Source: Lepidurus packardi
Lineage: Eukaryota; Arthropoda; Branchiopoda; Notostraca; Triopsidae
Reading direction: 5' to 3'
Length of the DNA stretch: 64,000 nt
Assembly (NCBI GenBank): GCA_023053545.1
Contig: JAKZAN010000003.1
Span: 1,763,501-1,827,500, forward strand
Below are positions 1 through 9,969 of the stretch, piece by piece (position 1 is the stretch's first letter; the number at the start of each line of letters is the position of its first letter). The position numbers and the translations under genes are program-made. The notes under the pieces were generated by a model that saw nothing but the letters and a program-made list of their open reading frames with translations, was not told the origin of the DNA and searched no databases.

Positions 1-45
1 TTTCAATTGCCAGCTGCGAAAGATCTTCTAGCAAGCTCAAATTAA

Positions 46-198
46 TTCTTTCGTACCTTAGAGCATCAATGGGAGAAGAGATTTTCAGCTTTGGCTTTAC
101 TGAGTATTGAGCGTGAAGAAACGGAGCTGATGAATTTCGATGCAATTATTGACAAGTTTGCTTCAGAAAAGGCAAGGAGAGTAACATTGCATAAATGA
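46..198 (+). pseudogene. hAT transposase C-terminal remnant
   Basis: Frame 1 reads about 50 residues from just after an in-frame TAA at 43-45 to TGA at 196-198. They include an ALALLSIERE segment, the signature of the hAT C-terminal dimerisation region (RLNxLALLSIExE in ZMYM/hAT-type proteins). The stop at 43-45 and the missing upstream catalytic part show that it is a decayed 3' end. The family call rests on this one motif. Confidence 0.55.
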
Positions 199-538
199 TT
201 CTGTAATCCTTCCAACGTTCGTTAACTGTATTAACCAAGAATTTTTTAAAGGTCTATGCGTCACTCCTTGTATCGGCAATTAAATTCTTCCTCTTCTGTA
301 TTAGTGCAATTACATGCTGATTTCTAACGTTACGAGTGAATATCCTCGTTAATGTAGTATTTCCAAGCTGCCAAATTTTTGTGATAGCAATGTTTCGAAT
401 GATTGTAATGTGATCCATTAAAGTTCCCTATGTTCCCTATGCGAATAAAGTATGCTGGTTAACATAATTATGAATTGATTCAAACGAATTTCAGCTCCTA
501 TTACACTGTATACAAAATAGTATAGTGCCTTCCTTCAG
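199..538. other. AT-rich stretch without a gene
   Basis: No convincing coding sequence is seen. The last bases, a pyrimidine-rich tract ending in CAG at 536-538, look like a 3' splice acceptor for the coding stretch that begins at 539. Confidence 0.5.
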
Positions 539-1581
539 GATTGGTTGACACGGCTGACGGGACGGCGAAGACGTATCTCGATGAGCTTAAGTCCATTCTT
601 GCACAAATTGGAGAAGCTCACGAATGCCATAATAGCAACAACCCCAATTTTATGCACAGAGCTATTGTAAACATAAAAAACACGATGAGTGATCGACACA
701 TTGTCCAAAAGAACATCAATGCTGCGTTCCAACAATACCGGGAAGAGATCCTCCCCGAGGTAGTGGACCATTGGGATGAGCTGGACACACTTGAAAAGGC
801 TTCTTTTGCTCAAATGAACAACTTTTTCTCTGGACTGCACGTTTTGGTGGCATTTGCCGACAAGGCAAACCTCAGCGTGTCAGTTTACGAGGAATTAATT
901 TATGACAAAACCCCATTTGGATCATCAAAGTTGCCTTTCGCCAACAGATCGGGAACAAACAGTGCCACTGTTCAAGCGATCTTCAACCTGGTCAAGTGCA
1001 TTCATCCCCGCGCACGAGGGTCAGACAAAAGCGGGAAAGCGGCGCAGTTCGCCCTGTTTTGTTCACGGGAACACTATGGGATAACAGCTTTGCCCGTTCA
1101 GCCATTCAAAGGCAACAGATTTAATATACTTTTCCACAATGGGGGTGGTATTTTCTATCTGTACTCCACCGGGGCACTCGTGGATTTCTTCAAATATGGC
1201 GCTTTCGTTGCCAATAATCTCACAAAAACCATTGTGGAAGACTTGTCCGTACCTGAGATTATCGCAGGTGCAAGCGCATTCGGCATTGTAGACAAGAGGA
1301 TTACTGGTCCACTCTGGAGAAAAATCGTCGCAACAAGGCACGTTGCCGACATCGCGTCGGAACAAAGTACTACTTTCGAAATGCAAGGAAATGGCCATCG
1401 ATGCCAGTAATGTGTTGAAGGGAGACTTCTTCATTTTTGGCGAGGAAAATATAATGACAAAATTTCGGATGCGCTATTCGCCCCATCCGAGGAACTGGAC
1501 GAAATAACCAAGAGTATCCTCGAATGCATTGCTGCTTCATTTGTAGCCACTATTGAACACCTTCTCGCTGACCATCTAGAA
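539..1581 (+). pseudogene. 5' part of an unnamed repeat-family gene split by a hAT insertion
   Basis: An open frame runs from a likely splice acceptor at 538 to the stop at 1410. It shows patterns I associate with a large, unnamed family of invertebrate proteins: a TMSDRHIVQKN block, then MNNFFSGLHVLVAFAD, then a glycine-rich ILFHNGGGIFYL stretch and an ITGPLWR block. Function is unknown. After about 1395 the homologous reading continues only with frameshifts, ending near 1575 in LLADHL. There the hAT element at 1582 interrupts it, and the rest resumes at 4198. No ATG start is visible in this exon, so an upstream exon is likely. I am fairly sure these are coding remains; the family identification is from memory and needs a search. 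Confidence 0.55.
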
Positions 1582-4197
1582 CAGTGGTCTTCAACGTGGG
1601 CAGTAGTCTTCAACTACCGCCCACTTGTGGGCGTTTTGAATTTTTCAGTGGGCGATTAGCCCGTGGTGGGCGGTAGGGGGGCGCTGGGCATAAAATGCCC
1701 GGCGAATGATTTACCAATTTTACTTGAAAGGTAAACTACAGAGTACTTGTTTTCTCTTCAAGATTCAGTACCATTTTATTACCTAAAGCTTTAAAAGCAC
1801 TACAGATTTGTGTGTATGGGGGGGGAAAGTTTAAGCAAAGGGAGAGCTTTCCAGGGCGCCTTCCTTTTCAAGCGAAGTATACGAAACTACTCCACACAAC
1901 CGGCTGGTTAGTTTTTTTTCCAGAATTCTTCCCCCTTTCCTAGTTTTTTTTAAGAGGAAAGAGAAGCTTGGATTTGCTGAAAGGAAGAGTTCGCAAGTAA
2001 ATACAGTCGCTTCTGATCTGCCCTTTCGAGCACATGTTCTTCCATTCGTGATCTCTTTTTATTAGCTTAAACTTCTGTATCTGCTCCATTTGTATTAACA
2101 AAACTGCATTAAATATTTCCCGTAAGTAACACTTTAAAAATCTTTTCTGTAGCGGTTCTATCAAAACTGCATGATTTACTTTCATTCTCCACTCCACGTA
2201 TTTAGGAACCGTACGCTTGCGTATAGAAATTTTCTATCTGGTGGAAACATGCCACCTAAGAAGGTCAAAACACGCCAATATTCACAAGATTATTTGGCAT
2301 ATGGTTTTATTGAGTCACCTGGCGACAAACGCCTCCCATTGTGTCTGTTGTGTAACAAATCATTTTCTAACGAAGCAATGAAGCCATCACGGCTGAAAGA
2401 ACATTTTAATGTGATTCACTCGGATATGAAGGAAAAATCGCTTGATTTTTTTAAAGAGCTGCGGGAGAAATTCCTAAACCGTACCACCGTTACATCAATC
2501 TTTCAGAAGAAAAATGTGTTGGCTAAAGATGGGCTTATCGCTTCTTATAAAATTGCCGAGCTTATTAGCAAGTGTGGTAAACCCCACACTATTGGCGAAA
2601 AGCTAATTCGGCCAGTTCTGCAGGAGGTCATTACTACAGTCATGCGTCAAAACCCTGCAGACTTTCTCAACGTGATACCTCTTAGTGCAACTTCCATGCA
2701 AAGGCGTATCGATGAGATGGCTAATGACGTGAAATTTCAACTTGCCACAAAGCTTAAAGCCAGGAAATTTTCGATACAGCTAGATGAGACAACGCTGGCT
2801 GATAATTCTTCCTTACTGATGGCATACGTGAGATATTTTGACGATAATTGCACTTTGCAAGAAGAAATGCTTTTTGCTGAGAAATTGGTCACTGATACAA
2901 AAGGCGAATCGGTATTTGCTGCACTGAAACTGTATTTCGAAAAAAACGAAATACCATTGAAGAACATCATTGCATGCGCAACTGATGGAGCCCCTTCTAT
3001 GATTGGGCGTTATAAAGGCTTGGTCGCCTTTTTGAAAGAAGAAGTGCCAAGCATCTTCTCAATTCATTGCGTGGTCCATAGGCAACACCTTGTGGTTAAG
3101 CAACTTAGTCCTCAGCTTCATGCCTCTCTAAACGTCATTGTTACTGCCATTAACCGGATTAAATCAAATGCGAAAAAGGACAGGATTTTTCGTCAACTCT
3201 GTGACGCAAACGACGAAGAATTTACCCGCTTACTTTTGCACACCGAGGTGCGCTGGCTTTCCAAAGGCATTTGCCTGACCCGCTTTGTTGCCTTGTACAA
3301 AACGGTTATAGAATTCTTTACTGAAACAGGCGAGATTCGTTTCTTTAATGATCTGGAAAAGGTTAAGAAAGACGCATTTTATTTGGCTGGCCTCTATTGG
3401 AAATTTAATGAGGTTAGTTTGCAACTTCAGGGAAAGTGCGTCACTCTGATAGACTGCAAGCGTTCTATCGCGGCGTTCACTGACAAACTAGATTTGTTTC
3501 GTCAAAACATTCTGAGGAATGAATTTTACCAATTTCCCGAACTTTTCTCAATTTCTGAAGAGCTTGAATTGTCCGATATCGAAAAATTTGGAAAACAGCT
3601 CAGTGCTTTAAAGTTAGATATGCTCAATCGTTTCCGTGATCTACTGGACATGAAGGTAGCGCCGTGGATGGTCAACCCCTTCCTTTCTACTGCAGACAAT
3701 GCAGAAATGGCTCATCAAGAGGAACTAGTGGAATTGCGAAATGACCCAGAAGCACGACTCTATTTTGACCAGGGAGGATACACGAAGCTGTGGCAGATAA
3801 AAGAAATTACACTTCGTTACCCGACTTTATGGAAAGAAATGGAATTGCCACTTCTGGCGTTTCCTACGTCCTATTTAGTCGAAACAGGGTTCAGCGCTGT
3901 GCTTAACTTGCTAACCAAGCAAAGAAATCGCTTAGATATAGTTGAGAGAGGAGATCGAAATGGTTGTATTAAGAAAAAAAAAGTCATTTGATATTCTGGA
4001 ATATAAAAATATAAGATTACTAAAAAAAATTAATAATGATGTTATATTTAAAAAGCTTACGTATATTGTAAATTGACGTAATTTTAGTCATAATATTTTA
4101 TCTTCGTAAAAATAGTTCACAGGGGAGCGTTGGAAGGTTTTGACTATGGAAAATTTGGCAAAAGTGAGCGGCGGCCCAAAAAGGTTGAAGACCACTG
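1582..4197 (+). mobile_element. hAT DNA transposon (Buster/ZBED5-like)
   Basis: The left end begins CAGTGGTCTTCAAC and the right end finishes GTTGAAGACCACTG, a 14-bp perfect terminal inverted repeat with the typical hAT CAG start. Flanking 8-bp target duplications are ATCTAGAA (1574-1581) and ATCTAGCA (4198-4205), with one mismatch. The 5' sub-terminal region has repeats of the GTGGGC/CCGCCC type. The element carries one transposase gene and is inserted in the coding sequence of the unnamed gene on either side. A 2.6-kb length is normal for an autonomous hAT element. Confidence 0.9.
2249..3991 (+). CDS. hAT-family transposase (ZBED5/SCAND3-like)
   Basis: Cut-and-paste transposase acting on the ends of its own element in the nucleus. 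From the chosen ATG (MPPKKVKT, after a weak open stretch) it gives about 580 residues. There is an N-terminal BED-type zinc finger (CLLCNKSF followed by HFNVIH), then the RNase-H-like core with LDET near residue 205, CATDGAPSM, an HCVVHRQ block and HTEVRWLSKG, and finally the C-terminal dimerisation part (FPTSYLVETGFSAVLNLLTK). These are the known landmarks of Buster-type hAT transposases, including the catalytic Asp residues of LDET and ATDGA. The last dozen residues depart from the family after RGD in an A-rich run, so a small 3' frameshift is likely. Otherwise the frame is clean, suggesting recent activity. Confidence 0.88.
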   Translation: MPPKKVKTRQYSQDYLAYGFIESPGDKRLPLCLLCNKSFSNEAMKPSRLKEHFNVIHSDMKEKSLDFFKELREKFLNRTTVTSIFQKKNVLAKDGLIASYKIAELISKCGKPHTIGEKLIRPVLQEVITTVMRQNPADFLNVIPLSATSMQRRIDEMANDVKFQLATKLKARKFSIQLDETTLADNSSLLMAYVRYFDDNCTLQEEMLFAEKLVTDTKGESVFAALKLYFEKNEIPLKNIIACATDGAPSMIGRYKGLVAFLKEEVPSIFSIHCVVHRQHLVVKQLSPQLHASLNVIVTAINRIKSNAKKDRIFRQLCDANDEEFTRLLLHTEVRWLSKGICLTRFVALYKTVIEFFTETGEIRFFNDLEKVKKDAFYLAGLYWKFNEVSLQLQGKCVTLIDCKRSIAAFTDKLDLFRQNILRNEFYQFPELFSISEELELSDIEKFGKQLSALKLDMLNRFRDLLDMKVAPWMVNPFLSTADNAEMAHQEELVELRNDPEARLYFDQGGYTKLWQIKEITLRYPTLWKEMELPLLAFPTSYLVETGFSAVLNLLTKQRNRLDIVERGDRNGCIKKKKVI

Positions 4198-5135
4198 ATC
4201 TAGCAGATGGAATTCACGAAATTATGGAGCCCGGAAAACGGAATGAAACCGCTAGCGTCCCTCTTACAAATGTAGGCGTGGAGAAGGATTTCGGAATGTT
4301 GGACAGGCTTATGCGAGAAAAACCGAATGCCTCAGTTATTTGCTTGGAAGCGATCATCATGTTCAACAAGAACAAAACTGGTAATATAAGCTGAAAATTA
4401 TATTCCAAGAGAAGCAAGTAAATTGCCTACTTAGGAAAGTGGCTTCTACTCCAATCGGATGAGAAGCGCGAACGCCTTTTTGCGTTCGCAAGGGAACGCG
4501 TCTCAAAAACTCGCGATTTCAATCGGAAAAGAATGGCGCAAATAATTGCGAGACGGTTGGAGATACAATACCATCGTGAGTTCGACAAGCAAAATAGGGA
4601 CGATCGAAAAGAAGCTGCAAAGGAGCAACTAACCAGAGACCTAGAGAATTGGGGTGGACTTTGGCAGGTTTCAGAGACTGACAATAAGCTTGCTGTCATT
4701 GCCAAGAAGGACCAGCACACTGCAATCACTACCCAACTTAAATTCCGTAGACAGGTCCTGGGGGTAAAAACAAGCTTTTGAACCTCTCTGCGAACGGGAA
4801 GAAGCTTCCGCTAACTGATTTAGTTGCCAACTTGAAGTGCCTACCACACGTGCCTTCAAAAAATGTTTCTGATAATCACGAAGACATTATCCACTTGGCG
4901 GATGCATCTAGTTTGAAAGAAACGAAAGATCGCCTGATTGCAGGTATTGCAAAAGCTGAGAAACGCACACGACCACCAAGGCCATCAACTTCTGCGTCCA
5001 CAACTCCCACGCCAAAAGCTTCAATGTCAAGGTGTGAGCAATCCCTCTTGGGTAAAAGAATCCAGCAACGGTGGGAGGTCAAGAAAGGAAATCTCCAGTG
5101 GTTCAACGGCACTGTAATAGCAGAGAGACGAAAAA
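4198..5135 (+). pseudogene. 3' part of the unnamed gene resumed after the hAT insertion
   Basis: Directly after the hAT target duplication the reading resumes (KDFGMLDRLMREKPNAS), followed by a 54-nt intron at 4381-4434 with GT/AG ends. It then enters a Lys/Glu-rich coiled-coil-like segment (from 4435), ending FRRQVLG near 4760. A one-base shift in a run of five G at about 4759-4763 separates this from the next stretch, which has a KRIQQRWEVKKGNLQWFNGTVI-type block resembling a small Tudor/agenet-like fold. Homology fades near 5135, where a 15-bp direct repeat (ATGCCGTCAAGTCGG, twice) marks a junction. Taken with 539-1581, it is one disrupted gene. Function unknown. Confidence 0.55.
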
Positions 5136-5173
5136 AAAATGCCGTCAAGTCGGTCGAAATGCCGTCAAGTCGG

Positions 5174-5562
5174 CTGAATGAAAAAAATATTACAAATTAT
5201 TTCGTGAAATAGGCCATAATTATTCAAAGATACATCCGTGACTGGTTGGAGGGACGCCGTTTTCTGAATACTATGCGGGGCATAGTACTACTTCAATGTT
5301 GCTGGCGTCGATATTTGGACAAGAAGATACACAAATCCTTGCGCTTGGAAGCGCGGCCGACAGGCATTGAGTACGTCAACAAGCTTAACAAAGGTCTCGA
5401 AAACAAAATTCTATCCTTACGGAAAAGTATCGACGAGATGGTAAAGAGAAACAGTTACTTTTTTAATTCTACATTTTTCTATTGGTAAACTGGCGTAGGT
5501 TCGCGCCTACTGCCTTGGGCTTTATTAGATATTCAAGTGTACAGTACTCAAACTAAGTACCT
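5174..5562 (+). repeat. Left arm of a 13-kb-apart inverted duplication
   Basis: This segment recurs in reverse complement at 18707-19087 with only scattered differences. The match includes the flanking intron sequence on both sides of the myosin V IQ exon. The shared edges are AATGAAAAAAATATTACAAA on one side and ACTCAAACTAAGTA on the other. Confidence 0.85.
5213..5440 (+). pseudogene. Isolated myosin V exon: last IQ motif and start of coiled coil
   Basis: A 228-nt, phase-0 exon with an AG acceptor at 5211-5212 and a GT donor at 5441. It encodes 76 residues with an IQ-like segment (IIQRYIRDWLEGRRF), the class V landmark MRGIVLLQCCWRRYL, then KSLRLEARP and a heptad region (LNKGLENKILSLRKSIDEM). 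In myosin V this is the calmodulin-binding lever arm joining the coiled-coil dimerisation domain of the cargo motor. The exon is open, but its motor exons are 25 kb away and broken, so it is probably a stranded duplicate. Confidence 0.75.
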
Positions 5563-5617
5563 TTTTAAACTCCATGTTATTCTTTTAATAAGTTTTATTA
5601 TTATTATTATTCTCAGA

Positions 5618-5745
5618 AGAAACTGCACAAATCCTTGCGTGTGGAAGCACGGCCCACTGAGTACGTCACAAGCTCAACAAAGGCCTCAAAAACAAAATTG
5701 TATCCTTACAGCAAAGAATCGACGAGATTCAAAAACGAAAGTCTG
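5618..5745 (+). pseudogene. Degenerate third copy of the myosin V IQ exon
   Basis: The sequence repeats the second half of the 5213-5440 exon (KKLHKSLRVEARPTEYV and the downstream lysine-rich part) with several small deletions that shift the frame. It then runs directly into a LINE ORF1 fragment. Confidence 0.65.
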
Positions 5746-6005
5746 GAGCCGGAAATCACTGAACGCATCAAATGGTTAAACCCATCAAGCACAAAGGCCT
5801 TCGGATCTGTACGTCTCTCCTGCACTTCAGACGAAACTAAAGCACGACTCCTTAACCAAGGCGTTCTCTTCGCCTTCAGCAGAAGGGTACAGGTCGAAGA
5901 CCGACGAAAAGAAAACCCACTCCAATGCTTTAACTGCCAATGTTACGGTCACACTGCCTTTCAATGTAAAGAACCCACATACATGTGCGAAATGTTCTGG
6001 GCATC
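5746..6005 (+). pseudogene. LINE ORF1 fragment with CCHC zinc knuckle
   Basis: About 85 residues match the middle of the LINE ORF1 at 26072-26782: a KWLNPSSTKAFGS block, RRVQVEDRR, and CFNCQCYGHTAFQC, a CX2CX4HX4C nucleic-acid-binding knuckle. It is truncated at both ends and fused to myosin V fragments, so it is a dead insertion. Confidence 0.75.
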
Positions 6006-6035
6006 ATCAAGACGAATAACTGTGCCAATAAACGC

Positions 6036-6390
6036 TATTAGCCATTCGGCGTCTGATCCGCCCGTAGTCGCGCAAGTTTTCAGACAAGTAAAAAGATAAA
6101 AACCCCAGCTTAACCGCATTCTTCCCCAAACCGTATTAATTTTTCTCAGTCTTGTATTGTGCAGCTCTTTTACTTAGCAAACACGTCATCGCTGACTACT
6201 TTGCTGTTCCGGAAAGACCTATGACACTGGCGTGCAGGTTGGGCTCAACCTGTCGCATCTGGACCAGTGCTGCCGGCCATGTCCAGGAACCAGAACCGGC
6301 ATTAGGCGTGATGGAGACCCTTTTGCCCATCAAAGAAGCCGCCAAGTTGTTCAAAGCCAGGAAAGCAGAGGAAGACACAACAGATACATA
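6036..6390 (+). pseudogene. Myosin V DIL-domain fragment
   Basis: This is a direct repeat of 31862-32300, the cargo-binding DIL (dilute) domain part of the myosin V pseudogene. It shares DPPVV(A/T)Q(V/I)FRQ at the end of one exon, the following short intron, and the TGVQVGLNL stretch. About 113 bp present in the other copy (around 31870-31980) are missing, and frameshifts break the rest. It ends in an A-run near 6425. Confidence 0.65.
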
Positions 6391-6610
6391 ACGTGCAATA
6401 AGACAGCAATACAGTTTGGGGTAAAAAAAAAACGGCGACGGAGAGTGCAGTCCTGTTTTTCCTGTGCTCCCACTTTTCAAATCTTTTTCGTGCTAAAATA
6501 GTGACAAAAACCTCCTTGCAGATCAATAACTCTTTCATTATACATCTTCTTTAAAGAGGGAAAATTGACCATACCCTTTAATATATAATTTGTGCGAAAG
6601 TTGACCTAAA

Positions 6611-7048
6611 GTGCATGGTATTGAAAATTCTGTACACACGTTCGGCGATGACACGAAACTTCCACAAGCTGCCCTACGAATTCGTGAACTTCTCCGGCAT
6701 TCTTGGAAAAGATGGAAACATGAGTATTTAACCGCACTGCGTCAACGTCATGGATATTTTTCAACGCGTAATTCATCCAAGATCCAAGTTGGAGATCTCG
6801 TACATATCCACGATGAAGGAAAAAGGCTGTTTTGGAGACTAGGGGTAATCACCAAACTACTCCCGGGTAGAGATGGATTAACCCGAGCCGTTGAATTGAG
6901 GACTACAGGCGGAATTACTAACAGACCGATCACAAAGCTTATACCCCTTCGAATTCGGACCGTCCGCGGAACGAGAGGAAGTGGAAACCCCACCAGATGT
7001 ACTGTAATGAGCAAAAAAAAGTTTACACAGGAAACCACAGAAGTCTAA
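6611..7048 (+). pseudogene. BEL/Pao retrotransposon pol C-terminal (DUF5641-type) fragment
   Basis: The 145-residue frame shows the end of a BEL/Pao integrase region: SWKRWKHEYLTALRQRH, then VGDLVHIHDEG, FWRLGVITKLLPGRDG and ITKLIPLRI. This C-terminal module follows the integrase core in BEL/Pao pol. Everything upstream is absent and an LTR-like sequence begins near 6995, so this is the 3' stub of an element. Confidence 0.75.
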
Positions 7049-7135
7049 GCAGGCCTCTCGAGGATGATTAAGTTTCATTAACGTAGAAAGGACTACAAAC
7101 CAATAGTTTGAAGTGAAAGGAAGTCCGCGAAGTTT
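6995..7135 (+). repeat. LTR-like terminal repeat, copy 1 (+)
   Basis: It begins near GTACTGTAATGAGC, just after the BEL pol stub, and continues through AAGTTTCATTA and CTACAAACCAAT. The same sequence occurs inverted at 8877-9013. Its position after pol suggests the start of a BEL 3' LTR; complete LTR limits are not visible. Confidence 0.55.
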
Positions 7136-7261
7136 GAAAACGCATGTTTTTTAATATAAACTAAAACTGGCGAATTGAGCAGGGAAAGTTGCTAATTATA
7201 AGCTCTATTGCGGATCCAATACTTTTCCCACTGTTTGCTCGCCTGAGTTTCATTTCTAAAA

Positions 7262-8422
7262 ATGCCTCAGCTCAGCAAAGAGCAGAAAGGTGTCATAGTT
7301 GGTTTGAGTTTGACAGGAATGTCTGTTACAGAAATATCAAGAACCGTTAATTGGAGCCGAGTAACTGTATACAAATGGCTGAAGCGGTATTGGAACGAGG
7401 GAAAGTTAGACCGGAAAGTATGTCGAAATATTGCAGAAAATATTTGTAACTTATTATGTATATTAATTAGGTAGGATCGGGTCGCCCACCTATTTTAAGC
7501 GACGACGAGAAAATTAACATTATCGCAGCAAGTGTATCCAATCCGGCGCGTGACATGACAAAAATTATCAGTATGGCCAGTGTTACTGCTTCGAGATTCA
7601 CAGGTTACCGTGTGTTGAGCGAGGTTGGCTTAAATTCTAGAAGGCCAGCTCGCAAGTTTCTACTATCCGATAGGCATAAAGAAGCAAGACTGAGATTTTG
7701 CGAGAACTTTCTAAATGTCAATATGGATTTCTGGACAGCTGTAGTCTTTTCGGACGAAAGCACCATTTCGTCTGAACCATATGGCCCGATTCGTGTTTAT
7801 AGAGAGGTAAAGTTAAACTCTGAGCTGTATAGCTTTGAAACTAAATTTTCTGTTTGTCAGAAAAATCAGCGGTTTAAAGAAGACGTGGTTAGAGAAAATG
7901 GACGAAGTGGTCGATATTCCGTTTCTGTTTTCGCGTGGTTTTCCGCAATGACCGGGTTAAGCACGCTCATAAGACTTCCGAAGGGTTTCAACGGAGAAAA
8001 ATACCGCGAAATCCTGGAAAGCGAAATACCTATTATGCGCACGCTTTTAGGAGAAGCGCTTGTATTCCAACAAGATAACTCGCCGCTCCATACAGCGAGG
8101 ATTGTAAAAAACTGGCTGAATCAACAAGGGGTGCGACTTCTCCCCCACCCACCGAGGTCGCCAGACTTTAACCCTATTGAGCACGTTTGGGGCATGCTCA
8201 AAAAGAAAATTGAGTAACATCATTGTCAGTATTTTGAAGATGAAATAATAGAATTTCTTTAGACATTCCAATGTCAGAAACGCAGACATGTTATTTGAGG
8301 AGGCAAACCGAGTGTGGGAGGAACTCGCTGACGATAGTGATTTCTGGCTTAAGCTGGTTGACTCCATGCCACGGAGGCTCCAAGCGTGCGTAGAAAACAA
8401 TGGTGGCATAACAAAATACTAG
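7262..8422 (+). CDS. Tc1/mariner-type transposase with three introns
   Basis: Four exons, 7262-7417, 7471-7806, 7861-8213 and 8263-8422, join in frame to 334 residues. The introns are 53, 54 and 49 nt with GT/AG ends; the second is itself open. The N-terminal helix-turn-helix (LSLTGMSVTEISRTVNWS) binds element ends. The catalytic DDE core has Asp in VVFSDES, Asp in FQQDNSPLHTA and Glu in FNPIEHVWG, with 34 residues between the last two (DD34E, the Tc1 type). A GRP-type linker (GSGRPPI) lies between. The length fits the family (about 340). No lesion is seen. Most Tc1 transposases lack introns, so this arrangement is odd. I find no clear terminal inverted repeats close by; a domesticated gene is the alternative. 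Confidence 0.85.
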
Positions 8423-8498
8423 TTACGACGCATAAAAATGTTTGTTTAAACAAGATATGCAGTTTTCTCTGTAAAACTTGTTGGTAGCCTATGTGTAA

Positions 8499-8504
8499 AA
8501 TAAA
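8499..8504 (+). promoter_or_regulatory. Polyadenylation signal AATAAA
   Basis: AATAAA lies 77 bp after the Tc1 transposase stop codon, a sensible distance for its 3' end. An AATAAA by itself is weak evidence. Confidence 0.4.
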
Positions 8505-8876
8505 TGCTCTTCAGAACCCAATTCGGAGTGCTGTATCTGCTAAAAACTCGGTTTAGGAACTTGGATTTTCCTTAATATAAAGTTTAAAATTGGTATTAGG
8601 CTATTGTTCTGAATAATTGCATTAAGTGATTTGCGTTCCTGTATGCGAACGTATGAATTTTCAGAACAATTCCAAGAACTCCGCATTCAAGAATTTTCAC
8701 ATATTTAACATTGCACCATTTAAAAGGCAGCAAGTTGATTACAAAGACAGATCTTAATCTAAGCGGTTTCTCTGTGCAATCAACGTTAGGTTACGCAAAC
8801 CGAAAGAATAATCAATCAGCCACGAGGTAGCCAAGCGCAATACTTCTAGCTTTCCACTAAATATACATCCCAATTT
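8505..8876. other. No gene seen
   Basis: AT-rich sequence between the Tc1 gene and the inverted LTR-like repeat. I see no coding or RNA signal. Confidence 0.5.
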
Positions 8877-9013
8877 TAAATCTCGCGGCTTCACCTCGTA
8901 ACTGATTGGTTTGTAGAACTTTCAACGCCTAATGAAACTTAATCAGTCTCGAGAGGCTTAATTAGACTTCTGTGGTTTGGCCATGTAAACTTTTTTTTGC
9001 TCATTACAGTACG
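8877..9013 (-). repeat. LTR-like terminal repeat, copy 2 (-)
   Basis: Reverse complement of 6995-7135 with roughly four in five positions matching by eye, including GTACTGTAATGAGC, CTCTCGAG, AAGTTTCATTA and CTACAAACCAAT. The two copies bracket the Tc1 gene at a distance of 1.7 kb. Confidence 0.6.
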
Positions 9014-9284
9014 TCCCATAAGAAAGCCAGCCCAAAAAGCACGACCATGCATGGAGGTTGAACTACCGTGAGGAGAGGTTGGACTATAGTGGGACGAGTG
9101 GAAATCAATGAAATTCAGAGGGATCGGCGGAGAATGAAAATGATTGGCGAAATAGTACTCCAAGGGTATTGGAATTGTGTATAGTGTTGGGGGTTTAGGG
9201 AGTTCCTGCACAAAAGGAGGGACTTTCCATTTGGGGGGCGTGCTCTGTTCCCAACACTGACCTGACCCCCTAACGCCGGATTAG
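9014..9284. other. Unassigned, possibly LTR-element flank
   Basis: A minus-strand frame is open here but shows no recognisable domain. Nothing else stands out. Confidence 0.35.
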
Positions 9285-9500
9285 GATACTATCGAGCTGC
9301 TCCTGGAAAGTACTGTATTAAGATGCTTTGCACCGAAGCAGCCGAGACACAAGTCACGCACCTGCTCGGAGAGCAAGGTGCCTACTGTCGACCGCCTGGA
9401 CAGGTATACACCTACAAGCCAAGCAGAAGCCCTGAAATGGATGAAGGAAGCAGTAACGAAAAGTGGAAAAGTCGAAACAATTGAGAACCCCTTACAAGAC
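9285..9500 (+). pseudogene. LINE ORF2 3'-region fragment
   Basis: The reading LLLEST(V)LRCF and later SQAEALKWMKEAVTKS and ENPLQDL parallels the C-terminal part of the LINE ORF2 at 29330-29575 (LLLESVLLRHF, SQAEALHWIKEATMKK, ESPLKDL), with a large internal deletion between the two blocks. It is a diverged relative, not a copy of the same insertion. Confidence 0.7.
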
Positions 9501-9969
9501 CTATCCATCTCCTAAAAATTTTGTGGAAAATCCGTTTACACTGTAGCACTTAACACTTCTGTCAAATCTCACAATAATCCCACATACCACAGCCTTTTTG
9601 GATTTAATAAAAAAAAAGAAAACTCCCGGACGCCATTATACATTCCGTCACCTCTCCCAATCCAGGCCTTGAACTTTACACAATGTCGAAAATGTCACAA
9701 TTAAAACGAAAAGTACCCTTGAGCAAAGGAACGGCCTTCCTTATATGGAAATGTTCAAAGCCATAAACACTATGTGACGTAATAACAACGAAATTTCAAT
9801 AAAAGTAGCTGTCAATAGCCGAGGCCTAAGATGGCATTTAAATGAAAAAAACACATAAGTCAGAAACCACCAATAACCTCAAAAACCCTGATCCATTCTT
9901 ACTACAACACCTAGTAATAGCCGACTTCGACGTTAAATGCTTCGACGAAAAGAATAACTCGAATGTTTT

